The notes under the pieces were generated by a model. That model did not search any database. It saw only the letters and a program-made list of their open reading frames with translations, and was not told the origin of the DNA. Of a DNA stretch of 64,000 bases, positions 51,689-63,977 are shown in pieces. The stretch is from Monomorium pharaonis (Eukaryota; Arthropoda; Insecta; Hymenoptera; Formicidae), in NCBI RefSeq assembly GCF_013373865.1, contig NC_050468.1:14095496-14159495 (forward strand), given 5' to 3'. The position numbers and the translations under genes were made by a program. Every line of letters starts with the position of its first letter. Position 1 is the first letter of the stretch.

Positions 51689-51819
51689 GTCGCAACGAGC
51701 TGATCGCCCGTTATATCAAATTGAGGACCGGTAAGACGAGAACGCGAAAGCAAGTATCTTCGCATATACAGGTTCTCGCGAGAAGAAAACTCCGGGAAAT
51801 ACAGGCAAAACTTAAAGTG
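51689..51819 (+). CDS. sd: scalloped/TEAD coding exon C (second half of the TEA domain, recognition helix)
   Basis: Begins with GT, completing the Gly codon split after KMY, then encodes 43 residues: RNELIARYIKLRTGKTRTRK, then QVSSHIQVLARRKLREIQ and AKLKV. This is the C-terminal half of the TEA domain. TRTRKQVSSHIQVLARRK carries the DNA-recognition helix, and its basic cluster also resembles a nuclear localisation signal. The acceptor is TATCATATTGCAG at 51688. The donor is AAAGTG|GTGAGT at 51820, phase 0. The last six exon/intron bases, GTGGTG, form a tandem GTNGTN donor, so a form lacking the final Val is possible in frame. Phase 0 at this end lets the exon join either exon D or exon E. The identification is secure from residue identity with known TEAD family members. 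Confidence 0.97.
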
Positions 51820-53058
51820 GTGAGTATAATCCCATTTATCTATGTCCGATTGCGTGTTCATTATACCTATTATTTTTTTAACGCTTTTTTAACGCCATAT
51901 CGAGCCCACCTGTCGACGTTGTGCGTCTCGATCGCGTTTTTCTTTTGGTCTCTTTCGTGGAGGGACAACCGACAAATTCACTCGTGACGATATAAATTTT
52001 GTTTATCTGTGTAAATGCGTCATTACTACCAAAATAAATTGCACAATAATAGCGGTTTAACATGACATATTATTATAATAATGAAATGCGAAATAAACAC
52101 AATTGTACGATTATTCAACAATATTGTAATACTTGATGACACGTCGTGTCATTTGATAATATATTGAATAAAATATTGCACGTGTCGTATAAACGTGATA
52201 CTTGGCACGTGGAATTGATATTTGAATCTCACCTGTGGTGGATTTTTATTTCTCTCTGAGCTTGTGCAGCTGATACATTGAAAATTCGATTAACCGAACT
52301 TGTTTGAGGATACAGGCAGTCACATGATCAAATAATTATACATTTTTAACTATCATTTCTATACTTATCAAATAATAATTTTAAATATTATTTTACATTA
52401 TAGTATTTTTATTAACTATTAATATTCCGTTAATAAAATGAGGCAATGCAATAAAGAAATTTTATTGAGAAAGATATGTACGTATCTGAAAAGAAATCTA
52501 ATTTAACCATATGATTTCAGTTTCAAAAAATATTCTTTTTTATATATTATTCTGTTCTCTCTATTTCCATTAATTTTGATATAATACACGGATTTGGCAC
52601 GAAAATTTTGTACATAAAAGGCTCTTGTGTTTCTTCACTGAACAACATCTTTTACAAATAATCGAATGCTCGGTCGAAATGTTCGGCGTTAGGATAATCA
52701 GAATTCTGTTGTATTTCCGTTTCACACAATGGCTTGGAGTGTAGTATGCGATGATATTAAATCGCGCGATCGACGATGTGCGAGCATTAGCGGACGATGG
52801 CCGTTGCGGAATCATTTTCAACGAGAGGGAGAAGCACCGTATATCGGGGGACACACATATCGAGAGGAGCATTGCCGCGGGATAAATCACGCGTAAAAAT
52901 GAACCCAGCCCGTTTAATCAACAGCTGAATTATTAAAGCGATTCGCGAACAATTGCGCGCCGGTTAATAAATCAAAGCAGGGCGGTGCAATCGGTGGTGC
53001 CTCCATTTCGCCGATGGGCGGTGAAATAACAAGAGACAGAAGACACGAGAGAGACAAA

Positions 53059-53061
<3 letters not shown>

Positions 53062-53100
<39 letters not shown>
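53062..53100. repeat. (GA)n tract
   Basis: About 19 GA units, followed by GGAGAGGTGAGAGAGAGAG, in the intron between exons C and D. Confidence 0.95.
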
Positions 53101-53104
<4 letters not shown>

Positions 53105-55604
53105 GTGAGAGAGAGAGAAAAAAATAGAGTATTATTTATACAGGATCGGTCAATATTCGGAATAGAAGAGAGTGGAAAAACAAGCGGAGCGTGTAAATTA
53201 ACCGTGCGATTGCATGCAGCACTCCGACAAAACTCTCTCGTTCGAAGAAAAAAAAACTACCATTTAATCGACGACGATAAACCGAAAATTTTTTCGGATA
53301 TTCCGCGCAATCTAGACGTTATTACCAAACAATCGGATCGTGAAATATAATTTACCAATAGCTTTTATAACCATTTTTCTCCACTATTCTCAAGAGGTTA
53401 ATTGATTAGATAAAATTAATTAATTATCGCATAAATGTATCGCTCATTTCTCCCATATTGATGTAATTAGCAAAATTCAATAAACGATTCTGCGATTTGA
53501 AGCTATTGTAATATAACCGAAACTAGAGCACCGGAATACTTTTCAAGACAAATGGAATAATGTCGAAGCACTGATCGAAAATTCAAGCGATTAAAAATAA
53601 ACGAGTTTTCATAAGTTATGTTTCAGAAATAGAGAAAAGATGATAACGAGATTTCAATCTTTATTGAATTTCAAGTCTCTTTGAATTTTAAGAATTTTAA
53701 ACTCGAATTTTACATTCCAGATTTAATTGCGATAAATGATAATCGGCATTCTTCCATAATCTTGTCTTAAATTTAAATCTGTTTTTAACATTTTATACGT
53801 GAAATTGTTTAGCACGAGTAATTTCGTATATAATACATATATATATATAATATTTGCATATATATAAATAACGTTTTTACTTTTTTGCGTTGTCATTTTT
53901 ATATTCTATATTGCGGCTTGCGGCTCTTAAAGTCCGAAAGAGTTCAGGAAAACGCCGGCGTTTCTCGAGCAATTTTAATTACGCTTGCGCGCGCGCACGA
54001 CTTTCACGTAATAAGATGTCGTCTATTTCCGCGCGCGCGGTTCCGTGCTACGATGCCATTTATGAAATACTTGCGCGGGTTTCCGTTTTTAAGCACGGTC
54101 AGCCGCAGCTGCAGCGACTGCAACTGCAGTGGCCGCATACCGCGAACATTATTCAGGAAAGTGGCAGGCGTGGGAGGGTGGCACGGTCCACCGTGACGTA
54201 ATTTTCTGGTTTTCGCGTTTCAGGAAGGGTGAGTGCCGGCACTGCGCCGTATACCTGCCGTATAATTCGCGACTTTTGCTTGTTGCTCAGAAGGAAGGGG
54301 TCGCTACCCCCCCCCCCCTGCGGCCGCGAATCGCGCGATTTATTCGACCAGGGAGGGAAAGAATTTCGCGAACGGCGTTCGTGTTTCACGCGCCGGTATC
54401 GTTTTACGGTATAAATCGTGCTCCTTATCTTTCCGTGCGATTTTAACGCACAGTAATATTAATTTAAAGGAAATTGTTTATCTCGTTAAAACGTAATTGA
54501 AATGAATGGAAATGGGACAAGCATTTGGGAATCTTATTAGAAACAAATTGTATGAGCCTTTTTTTCATAAAGGAGAGAATTTTTCGTTATGTTTTATCAT
54601 AAAATTTGCTACAAATTTTACCGCATGTGATAATAAGCTTAGAACCACTTGGTAATTTATTAAATATGAGGAATTTTTGAAATATAAAATAAAGTTTTAT
54701 AAACGGCTGGATAAAAGTTACTATGCAACAAGTAAAATATTCTAAAGTAAAATTTTTTACAATTTTTACAATTTAAGACAAAATTTTCTTATATAATGAT
54801 ACAATTTTATAGGATATGTATCTTTATACAATTATATATATATTTTTAATGTTGTGTATATATGTGCAGTATTTATCGTTATATGGTACTTATTGTATTT
54901 AAAACCATAAAAAAATAATAAATTATTCAACATTTTAAAATCATTAAAATTTAACTGTATAATTACAAATAATTAAAATATATATTTAACTGTGTCAAAT
55001 ATAGAACGTAGTAGATGTAATATTATAATAAATTAGAAAAAAATTACATAAAATTTTTTGAAATAGAATGTTGTCCTTTGATTACCATTATTTTCAGAGT
55101 AAATTTTACAAAAAAATTCTTTCTGTATAGAAACTATGAATTATATAGGATGTTTTATTTTAATTGTATATTTGTTATAAATTAAAAATAAAATAGAACA
55201 TAATTTTTTCTTAATTTTGATCAAATTTTAGAACGATTTGCCATAATTATTTTCGCATTCTCACTAGATTATAGTATGAATAAAAAATAGTTAACGTTAA
55301 CTCGAATTTTTTCTTTTATTTTACCATTAATCTTATGATAAAAACAATAAATTTTTTATTTACATAATTTTGCATTTTTTAAATTTTAATTTTATTTGTC
55401 ATTTTCTTTTACGACGAGTATTACGTTTCACGTAGACTCGATTTAGCTTTTGTGCACATTTTACATGCTCGCATATCAAACGATATTACTACACCAACTA
55501 TCACGGTCTATCGAGATCGTCCGCCGTTTTATCTATTTTGGAAATAATTGCACCAAGCATTACGGCGTAATTAATTGTTGCGGTGTAAACGTACTCCCGA
55601 TAAC

Positions 55605-55648
55605 GGGGGCGGGGGTTGTAGCGGGAGGAGGGGGTTGCGGGGAGGGTG
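55605..55648 (+). other. G-quadruplex candidate upstream of a long (GA)n tract
   Basis: Seven G-runs (5, 5, 3, 5, 4 and 3, plus flanking G's) lie within 44 bases of the + strand: GGGGGCGGGGG, then GCGGGAGGAGGGGG, then GCGGGGAGGG. It lies about 100 bp before the (GA)33 tract at 55752. Confidence 0.7.
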
Positions 55649-55750
55649 CCCAAAAACGGGCGAGCAGCGTTTCAGAATGTCGATAAACATGTCCAACCCC
55701 GTTACCCGCCCAATCCTCTGCATTCCTGGCGTGTATTCGAGAGATGAAGG

Positions 55751-55751
<1 letters not shown>

Positions 55752-55817
<66 letters not shown>
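55752..55817. repeat. Long (GA)n tract (about 33 units)
   Basis: The longest pure GA tract in the window, followed by more purine-rich sequence to about 55850. Likely polymorphic. Confidence 0.97.
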
Positions 55818-55821
<4 letters not shown>

Positions 55822-56887
55822 AGAGAGAGAAAGAGGGGAGGCGACGTGTGGGATGGAGGGTGGAAATTAAAAAAAACGACACGGACTGCACCCTCTCAAT
55901 TAACCGAATTGATTTTCCGCTGCAAATTCAGCGCGCGCCCCGCACAAACGTGAACAACGGCCCGCACAGCGAAATGGACTTTTCGCGGGTAATCGATGTC
56001 ATCCAACATTCATAAAAAATTACATTTTACTCGGCGAAATTCGTGCACGGTTGTTTTGTAAATTGACTTTACTTGGTGGTTAATCTACCAATTCGTTCTG
56101 ACGTTACACCGATTGCATTGCAAAGAATTTCAAATAAAAATTAAAAGCTAGAAAATAAGTAATCTTCAATTAGAAGAACATTTAGTAATGCTGCAACGAA
56201 TTTTGTCACTCTGTACTGTTTTTAACCAAATTTAGGACAATTAAATATACATCCGTGATTGCTACGAGTTTGACAAAAATAAAAAAATAGGAAATATATA
56301 TAATATGAAAGTTATGATACAGAATTCGAAAATTGCATAATGAATATGCATTATAACTTGGCCACATTTCCCGAATCTCTTCTGACCTTGCCTCGCGAAA
56401 ATTGAGAGGTCGTTTCATTTTAATAAGCGAATTATCAACGAAAGTACAGAGAATTTTAATGACATTTATTTTAATGATTTTAATGATTTTAATTTACGCG
56501 TTATCATTATCCCATAATCCGCAAAGTATAAAAAGAACTTTACCAAATTTATCCATTTAATTACTCTTTATACGTAATTAGTTTTTTTATTACTAAGCAT
56601 GTTAAAAGATAATAAGTTGCAGAAAAAGTTAATCGTTACTAAAATATTATATTTACAATTATTTGACTATTATTACGATTGCTTATTTAACGAGTGTATC
56701 GCCTTTTTTCTGTCTCATTAATTTTTCTATCTGATTTTTATTCTAAAAACTTACTTGAACTATCAAATGCCAACAACTTGCGTAATAAAAAAAGGATAAA
56801 AAGAATCTATTATGATTAAGTGCATTTACGTTTTCAAATATTAAATGTAAGTTTTTGTTATAATTTTTTTAAATGCTTTTAATTTAT

Positions 56888-56935
56888 TGAATATTTATTT
56901 ATTTAAATTAAAAACCGTAAATAAATAAATATTCA
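56888..56935. repeat. Perfect 18-bp inverted repeat (AT-rich hairpin)
   Basis: TGAATATTTATTTATTTA (56888-56905) and its exact complement TAAATAAATAAATATTCA (56918-56935) are separated by 12 bases. Probably the core of a decayed MITE. Confidence 0.7.
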
Positions 56936-57158
56936 GTGAAAGCCATAATAATTTTTCAGTTAAAGATACGATAGTATGTTGAGAAACTTTTATAAACGTC
57001 GCAAGTTTTAAAGTAAGATTTTAAAAGTATAATTTACGTAAATCTAAACTGAGGGTTTTTTTATTATCTATTTATATTATAGTTTTATTATCCATTTGCA
57101 GTTTCCCACATGCAATCCGGGCTTGAGCTCTTCATTTCCAAGTTAGAAAAACACTATC

Positions 57159-57181
57159 GATATATATATATATATATATAC
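57159..57181. repeat. (TA)n tract
   Basis: About 11 TA units followed by CACACATATG. Confidence 0.93.
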
Positions 57182-58281
57182 ACACATATGTACATATCGA
57201 CAATTTCATTAAATAACATTCGCCTGCAAATTGATCGAAAAATTCGTAGATAATAGGAAGGCGGAGGCGCGGCTGCACTGAAATACTCGCCCCCGTGTAT
57301 TTCGAGGCGAACACGCGAGGGGCGTAAACAACGTCGAGAGCAAAATGTAACCCGTGATTTTCGGTCGCACCGTCGGCTAAATTCTTTATTGCTCGCATCG
57401 TTACGCGGGCGGCGCTTCATTCCGGTCGACCGGCACTCGTAGTGACTCCTCCATTACGGATTTATGAACGAAATTGAAAATCCCCGTGCTCTCGTGGGGA
57501 CGGGGTGAGAAAGGGAGAGAGAGAGAGAGCGCGCGCAAGATGAATGGGCGCGGGGGTGAATCGGTGCGGGACCGGATGATGGTAGTGGCGATGGTGGGCA
57601 TGGCAATTTTCCGAACGTCACGGCAACGAACCACCTCTCGTTCGCCTCGTCAGCGATTTTCGGTTGGGCGCTGATTAAAACGACGGCTTTCCGATAAAAG
57701 CGCGCCGAATTCCCGCGAATTTCTGTTGCAAACCGGACTCGCTGCCGCCGCTGCCGTTGTTTCTGCAATCAACTGCACTGCGCGATCGTGATCGCGATCG
57801 ATTTCATCGCGTACGGTGTGACGCGCGATGGACGAGGGAATGAGAGGAAAAAAATATCGGAGAAGGGAGGGGGTGGAGATGGGACAGGGAGAAAAAAGGG
57901 ACGCCGGTAATCACGCGTCCGGGAGCGGTAAATTGATTCGCATCATTGAGAATGTTACGAATTTATCCGCCGACTGTTGATTGATATCGCGAGTCCCGGA
58001 TGTCTCGAATTTTCCGATTTTTCGAGCCACATTGCGTTTGTCCTTCCACGAGGCGAATAATTAAAAACAAAAAACGGGTATTTATCAGGAATACTGAAAG
58101 GTCGATCTCTATGTATATGTGCGTGCGATGTGTGTATGAATTTCCACATTAAACATTTTTACCATCATGTCTCAATTATAAATACATGTTTTATATTGTT
58201 TAGTATTTTATATTTTTATAAGAAACGTGCAATATGCATGTGTATTAATTGTGCAATACTTTATATATGAAAACACTTGAA

Positions 58282-58284
<3 letters not shown>

Positions 58285-58332
<48 letters not shown>
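58285..58332. repeat. (ATT)n trinucleotide microsatellite
   Basis: About 16 uninterrupted TTA/ATT units in the intron between exons C and D. Confidence 0.97.
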
Positions 58333-58911
58333 GCAATTTAAAGTCGATTTATTCTTACTCAATTTATCAGTCCAACAGCGTATACTCTTTCAAGTTCCTA
58401 CAGGTTCCGCCATCTTGACATTACAACACGTTTTCTCTTTTCCATGCCAGAAACGTATAAGTATTGTTTATAAAATTTAATTTAAAAACCTCTTTGTTGT
58501 TAATTTAATTTAAAATTAGTTTTGCTTTCTTAAAATTATAACACTTATGTATTTATAATTTAATACAAAGGCATACAAAAATATGAATGTTACTAAGAAA
58601 TTTAATTTTTATTAAAATATTTTCAGTAGAGAAATTTATTAATTAAAGGATTTGTATTTTATGACATCTAACAAGTCTTCTGAAAAACGTAAACGCACAC
58701 TTGTGTCACTCTGAAGTCTGCTACAAAGATAAAAGAACTTTAGCAATAGTTATCAAATATTGAGTGAAATAACGCCAATTGAATATTTAATTAATCCTAC
58801 AGTGCTACTTATATATTTTTTTAAATTCTTTTAATTCTACTAGATTGTGAAAATTTACTCACAAAAATAAGGTTTTTTTAACTTTTAAAAATCTCGCACT
58901 TTTTTCCATCT

Positions 58912-59133
58912 ACACTCTAAGATTAATACAATCAAAAATAAATTTACTTTTCTAAATATTTAATAAATATAACCAAACATAATATAATCGATTGTTTGCT
59001 AATACATACAATTGGAAAATATTTAAAAAAGTTAAATTATTTTTGGTTATATTAACCCCTCGAATATTTAATTGGCATTACTTCATTCAACGTTTGGTAA
59101 CTATTACTAAACTTGTTTTTAGTGTACTCTTGA
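58912..59133. mobile_element. AT-rich hairpin element just upstream of exon D
   Basis: Long imperfect arms at 58930-58961 and 59017-59048 match at 28 of 32 positions by my count (ATCAAAAATAAATTTACTTT against the inverse of a TTAAATTATTTTTGGTT stretch). The outer ends carry TACACT and AGTGTA. A second small palindrome, GTTTGGTAACTATTACTAAAC, lies near 59092 and resembles words in the 12336 element, suggesting a shared family. It ends about 110 bp before the exon D acceptor. Confidence 0.55.
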
Positions 59134-59242
59134 TGATTTCTCGTCATAGTGTCTAGAATTGAGAAAGAGGATTAAATGTCGATAATATAATGCTATGTAT
59201 GTCGTCCGGCATTGCGTGGTAATCGGTCTGGAAATTTGTCAG

Positions 59243-59398
59243 GATCATGCCGCCAAGGAGAAGGCACTCCAGACAATGTCGAGCATGTCAAGCGCCCAAA
59301 TAGTATCAGCTGGAAGCGCGATACACAACAAGATGCCCCCCGCCCTCGTGGGGCCCCTTGCCCTTCATGCTTCCACCCCTGTCTCCTATCCCGGAGCG
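59243..59398 (+). CDS. sd: scalloped/TEAD coding exon D (candidate in-frame cassette exon, linker)
   Basis: Encodes exactly 52 codons, phase 0 at both ends: DHAAKEKALQTMSSMSSAQI, then VSAGSAIHNKMPPALVGPLA and a short tail ending YPGA. It aligns with the vertebrate TEAD linker directly after the TEA domain (AKDKALQ.M..MSSAQIVSA..IHNK). The commonly cited Drosophila protein instead runs straight from ...KV into QFWQP. The acceptor ends TTTGTCAG at 59242 but is preceded by a purine-rich stretch with no real pyrimidine tract, typical of a weakly defined exon. The donor is strong: GGAGCG|GTAAGT at 59399. Joining C to E directly is also in frame, so both inclusion and skipping give open proteins. 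That makes regulated alternative splicing the likeliest reading, although no transcript evidence is available here. The role of the segment is not known; it is a linker between the DNA-binding and coactivator-binding domains. Confidence 0.9.
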
Positions 59399-62214
59399 GT
59401 AAGTCCTGATCTCGGAGAACCCCTTGAGACATTTTTTTATCGACCTTTCTCTTCAAAAGAGCCACGAGCTTTAGGGTGAGACGACGAGACTCTATAAAAT
59501 GCGAATTTAATTAAGTTTAATCGCTGCACTGGTGGTTTCGCATGACGAATCGCTTTTAAGTTAAAACAAGCGGCCTCAATCTTTCTCGCTTTTATAAACG
59601 TTGCATAAAATCTTTAATCGTAAATTTTCTTCGATCAATTTTTACGTGAAGCGCTAAAAACGAACTGAGCCCGTTATTGTTATCAAAAATTGATTTTATA
59701 TGCAAATTTTTGATAAAACTTTTCAGGGAAATTTTTGACGACGATTGGGGAATATTTTATTTTCAGAAACTATGAACTTTTTAAAATAAAAATATGAAAT
59801 CGAGTTTATCGATAAAAAATTTATGCAAACGAGAAATGTGAGTTATTTAAATATAAAAGAAAAACAAAATTGTAATATTAGTTATAATTATTACTTGATA
59901 ACATTTAAAGATAAAAGAAAAATAAAATTGTAATAATAATTATGATTATTACTTGATATAATTTAAAGTAATGGCATTTCCGATTTATATATCATTCAAA
60001 TTATCAATAAACTGAAAATTTTGTAGAAAAGACATAAAATGTCTCGTCGTCTTAGAAAATATGAATTTTAGTTTTATTATCAACGTTATCAACATTTGGC
60101 CTCTTCTTTTAAAATTCGTGATTGTTCCTAACCGCTTCGCTCGATAACCGCTAATAATCCGGCTGCCGGAGGCAATCAGTGCTGTATAGTTGTCGACTGT
60201 ATATTTTTTTGTGTCTCATGAAAGTTTGAGATAATACCATGTAATTAAAATGTCACACCAGAGAGATAGCAACGAGATTAACCTAACTTAACAATGTTAG
60301 GAAGGGAGGATATAGAAACAACGTACGTTCGCAATTAATAAGCTATTGATCTTGAAAAAAGGTATTCAGTATTAATTTCTGCATACAATGTAATAACTGT
60401 AATATAATTTAAATTTTTGGGGACTTTGTTAAAATTTTTGATAATGATTTGTGTGTTTGATATTTAAAATAAAACGATATATTTGCGAACGACAGTTAAT
60501 CGTATAAAATTGTCTTTTGTATCTTCGGGTCAACTTAATTGTGTTGCTTCCATCCTCCGTCTTGCCGTAAAAAGAAATAATATTAACTGATTAGAGTTCT
60601 CTTTGTTTCTTTAATTAGGCTTCTCGCTTTTTCGCTGTTATGTTCTGTTCTTTTTTGCGCACTTTTTCGCATCTGTTTGTAAGACAAGAATGTGAACGAG
60701 AAAAATACCGAAATAAGAAAGCTGTTTCGATATGATCAATCACGTATTTTCTTGTTCTTCGCGGCGCGACAGCTTTTGCGTCGAAAACTAACCATCCCTC
60801 GCAAAAATGACATATCCCTTGGCTCTCTGCTGCTGCGCTGCCCCTGGGGGCCCTTGTTGTGTATTGTTGAATTTGTCCGTCGCTCTAATCTTGTTCATAC
60901 GTATCATCTACCGGGCATTACATACCGACGTACGACATGTATACATACAGATTACGCATTACATTGGACGTATCTGCAGAATGAAAAGCGTCGTTGTGGC
61001 TTACCAAACTGTCTCTCTTTCTTTCTCTTTACATAATAATACGATCATCAGCATTTTGTTGTTATTGTTGCTGTTGTTGTTCTCTTTTACTTGTGTTCAT
61101 TCATTTCGTTTCTTATTGCTCGTCCCTCGCCCGACGGCTCGATGGCTTTGACACAGATTTTTTTAAATTCTTTTATTTATTTTTTATTTTGCTGAAATAA
61201 TTACAGGATACAATTTACATAATGCAACTAATTTTTGAAAAGATTTTGAAGAAACTAATTTATTTTTTCTATATTTCAAGAGAAACGAATTTATTAATTT
61301 CTTTGCATAATTACCAATTTTTAATTATTTTTTTTATTTAATAATTAATCAGTATTGCGTTTATCGTATAACTTAAAATTATCAACAATAAAGTCAAATT
61401 ATGTAAATGTATCTTAGAAAAGATAAAGATGTTTTAATTTTATATACAAATATATCTAGATAAATAAAATATATTGTATATAGCTTTAAAATACCTATTG
61501 AACAAAATAATTTAGAATTTAAAAACAATATATTCATGTTTTTATTTATAAATTTAAAAAAATCTTGTTTTTTGTAAATAAAAAATCTTTATGTAGTTCA
61601 ATTTGACAGAAAATTTTCTTTTTTTTTATTTGAATTAATACATAAATAAAAGTCATAGTTAAAAAATATAGAGACAATATATAACTCACATTATAATAAC
61701 TTACAAAATATTTTGTAAACGTTTTCAAATTGCTTATAATTTTAGAATAATTTCTATATTGTGTTACTAATTTTGTGCAAATTGTGTGACTTCAAAAGCA
61801 TCTGGTTTAAATAAATGATAATTTGGAGATTGAAGTTAAAAACAGTATTTCTTACTTGTTGTTTATATTAATTTTGAGAATTGCAGAAATAGATACTTTT
61901 GTTATTTAAGATAAAGATGGAGATTATATATATTCTAAGAATCTAAATAAAGATAAGATAATTATTTCTTTATTTAGATAATTTTATACAACGTCAAATA
62001 TTAATATTAGTAATGCAATTATGGTACAAAACAATCGTATTGTAATTCAAACTGACTGTTTGGTAACTATAGCGTCAGTTATTAAGTATCCATTAAATAG
62101 CAATGAATCAATCATTATTAATAATCATAAAGCGCGTAGAAATCGCTTAATTATTAATCATCTACCTTCGTCAGAGGTATCACCTTTAGGTTTAAACGCG
62201 CGATATATTTCCAG
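59399..62214 (+). other. scalloped intron D-E (2816 bp)
   Basis: Phase 0 intron from GTAAGT at 59399 to TTTCCAG at 62214. It is mostly AT-rich, with a mixed-composition segment at about 60600-61150 and a small perfect hairpin at 61941-61979 (13-bp arms, 13-base loop). Nothing else is recognisable. Confidence 0.9.
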
Positions 62215-62430
62215 CAATTTTGGCAGCCAGGCCTGCAACCAGGAACGTCCCAGGATGTTAAACCCTTCCCTCAACCTGCCTACACCGGGAAACCAGCGAC
62301 AGCGGTCTCGAGTGGTGATTTGGTCCAAGCGCAGCCTGCACCACCATGGGAAGGACGCGCCATCGCGACCCACAAGCTTAGGCTTGTTGAGTTTTCGGCC
62401 TACATGGAACAGCAAAGAGAGCAGGAGGTT
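62215..62430 (+). CDS. sd: scalloped/TEAD coding exon E (proline-rich linker and start of the Yorkie-binding domain)
   Basis: Encodes 72 codons, phase 0 at both ends. It starts QFWQPGLQPGTSQDVKPFPQ, continues through a Pro/Ala/Ser/Gly-rich linker, and ends PPWEGRAIATHKLRLVEF then SAYMEQQREQEV. QFWQPGLQP, SQD.KPFPQPAY and PWEGRAIATHK are signature insect scalloped motifs. The last 25 or so residues begin the immunoglobulin-like Yorkie/YAP- and Vestigial-binding domain. The acceptor is ATATATTTCCAG at 62214. The donor is GAGGTT|GTAAGT at 62431, again a tandem GTNGTN arrangement (GTTGTA), so the terminal Val could be optional. The frame used differs from the longer overlapping open frame that begins near 62021, which has no family similarity. 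Confidence 0.96.
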
Positions 62431-63977
62431 GTAAGTAGTATAATTTAATTGTGAAAATTTTGAGATAATCCAAGCTAATTTTTATATAAAAACGCTACTT
62501 AAACGGCATCTTTGAGAAATTTTCTTCAAATTTAAAATATTTACATTTTATTGACGTATGATGAAAAAATGCATTAAGAAACTGTAAGAAATTCTCAAAA
62601 ACGATTAAGTACATATATCTTAAGTACAGATAATGTAACTTATAAAGATATTTTTTAAATTACACAATTTAAAAGAAATCAATGAAACTAGTCATTTTTG
62701 ATAATTTTTTGGATGCTGAATACAATTTTAGTTTCCAATTTGTTCCACTACATCACAATTTTAAGACATTTGCAATTGAAATTTGCAAAAGAGAACTATT
62801 TTCACGTACTTTATCATGTTATAATTACGATATGTAAACATACTCGAGAAGTTTTATTACGATTAAAATTAAGTATGTTGTTAGAACTTTTAGACTCAAA
62901 CGGAATTTTTGTTCGGCTGTAATTAATACTCAATAAACACTAGCAAACAGTTACATGACATTAATATTATAATTTTATACTCAATATAACCGTTATATAA
63001 CCGTTAAAAAATTATATAAAAATGTGTTACATTACATTTGTATTGTTGAGTGTGAAATTATAGTATTGATATTATACTATATTTTACTCTCCATTGGTGT
63101 TTTTTTGGTAAGATATTTAACTATAGGGTCTACAATGAAAAAATACTGTGAATTAGATTATTATTGACGTTTTATTAAATTACTTTCAATTATGTCTATT
63201 TAAACTTAAGAATTTTTTAGCTTGTTGAATAAAAATAGACACATTCACGATGGATTCAATATAACAGTAAATATCCTTTTTTGCTAAAAAATTATGCATA
63301 GAAATTTTTTATGACACTGAATATGAATTAAAATTAACAAATTTGAAATGACGAATTAATATAACCGGTAAAAATTAAATCACGCTTAAATTGTAGCAAA
63401 AAATTATATAAAAATTTTTCACATTTAATCATGAATATCTTATTAACCGTAATCGACACAAAAAATTTTTTTGAGAGCTAAAAGTCCTAATAACACTTAA
63501 TTTTTATTACAATAAAACTTTCAAAAAAAACTATAAGAAATAACTAGTCTCATTCTAATGTTCGAAAAGTCATTTTTTATTCAACTATGCTTTTAGAAAT
63601 AGTGGCAATTTTATTTTATTTAACAATTTTAGAAAAAATTGTAATTTTAATTAGTAAATTTAAAATATTATATTATTTAAAAAAATTAAAATTGATCGCA
63701 TTGATGTAATCAGAATTGTTAATTATTATTGTATTGATATATGTAAAAAATCTTAACGTGGCAAGATAATTTTTGAATATTGTGCGCATGATATTTGAAT
63801 AATCAGTTACAAACGATAAGGTTGATTCGTAAACAGCAAGAAATCAAAAAGTTATTGGTTATCTGCTAAAGATGTATTTTTTGAACAATTGAAAATGATG
63901 CAGTTGAATCATTTTTTATTGTTTGATTTGTGAAATATGAATGTTCGTTCACGTAAATTTCTTTTTTATTTTTTCAG
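62431..63977 (+). other. scalloped intron E-F (1547 bp)
   Basis: Phase 0 intron from GTAAGT at 62431 to a strong T-rich acceptor ending TTTTTTCAG at 63977. Very AT-rich throughout, with no repeats or genes that I can name. Confidence 0.92.

Larger units (their letters stand above)
51820..59242 (+). other. scalloped intron C-D (7423 bp)
   Basis: Phase 0 intron from GTGAGT at 51820 to TTTGTCAG at 59242. It has long AT-rich stretches (about 54470-55430 and 56000-57130) separated by CpG-rich islands near 52650-53350, 53930-54450, 55430-56000 and 57220-58150. Long (GA)n tracts lie at 53062-53100 and 55752-55817, an (ATT)n tract at 58285-58332, and an AT-rich hairpin element at about 58912-59133. 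No gene is seen. Confidence 0.9.

Noticed and set aside
62021..62434. 137-codon + strand frame overlapping exon E
   Set aside because: It is in a different frame from the conserved QFWQPGLQP...PWEGRAIATHK reading, which is flanked by proper splice sites; this one is a shadow.
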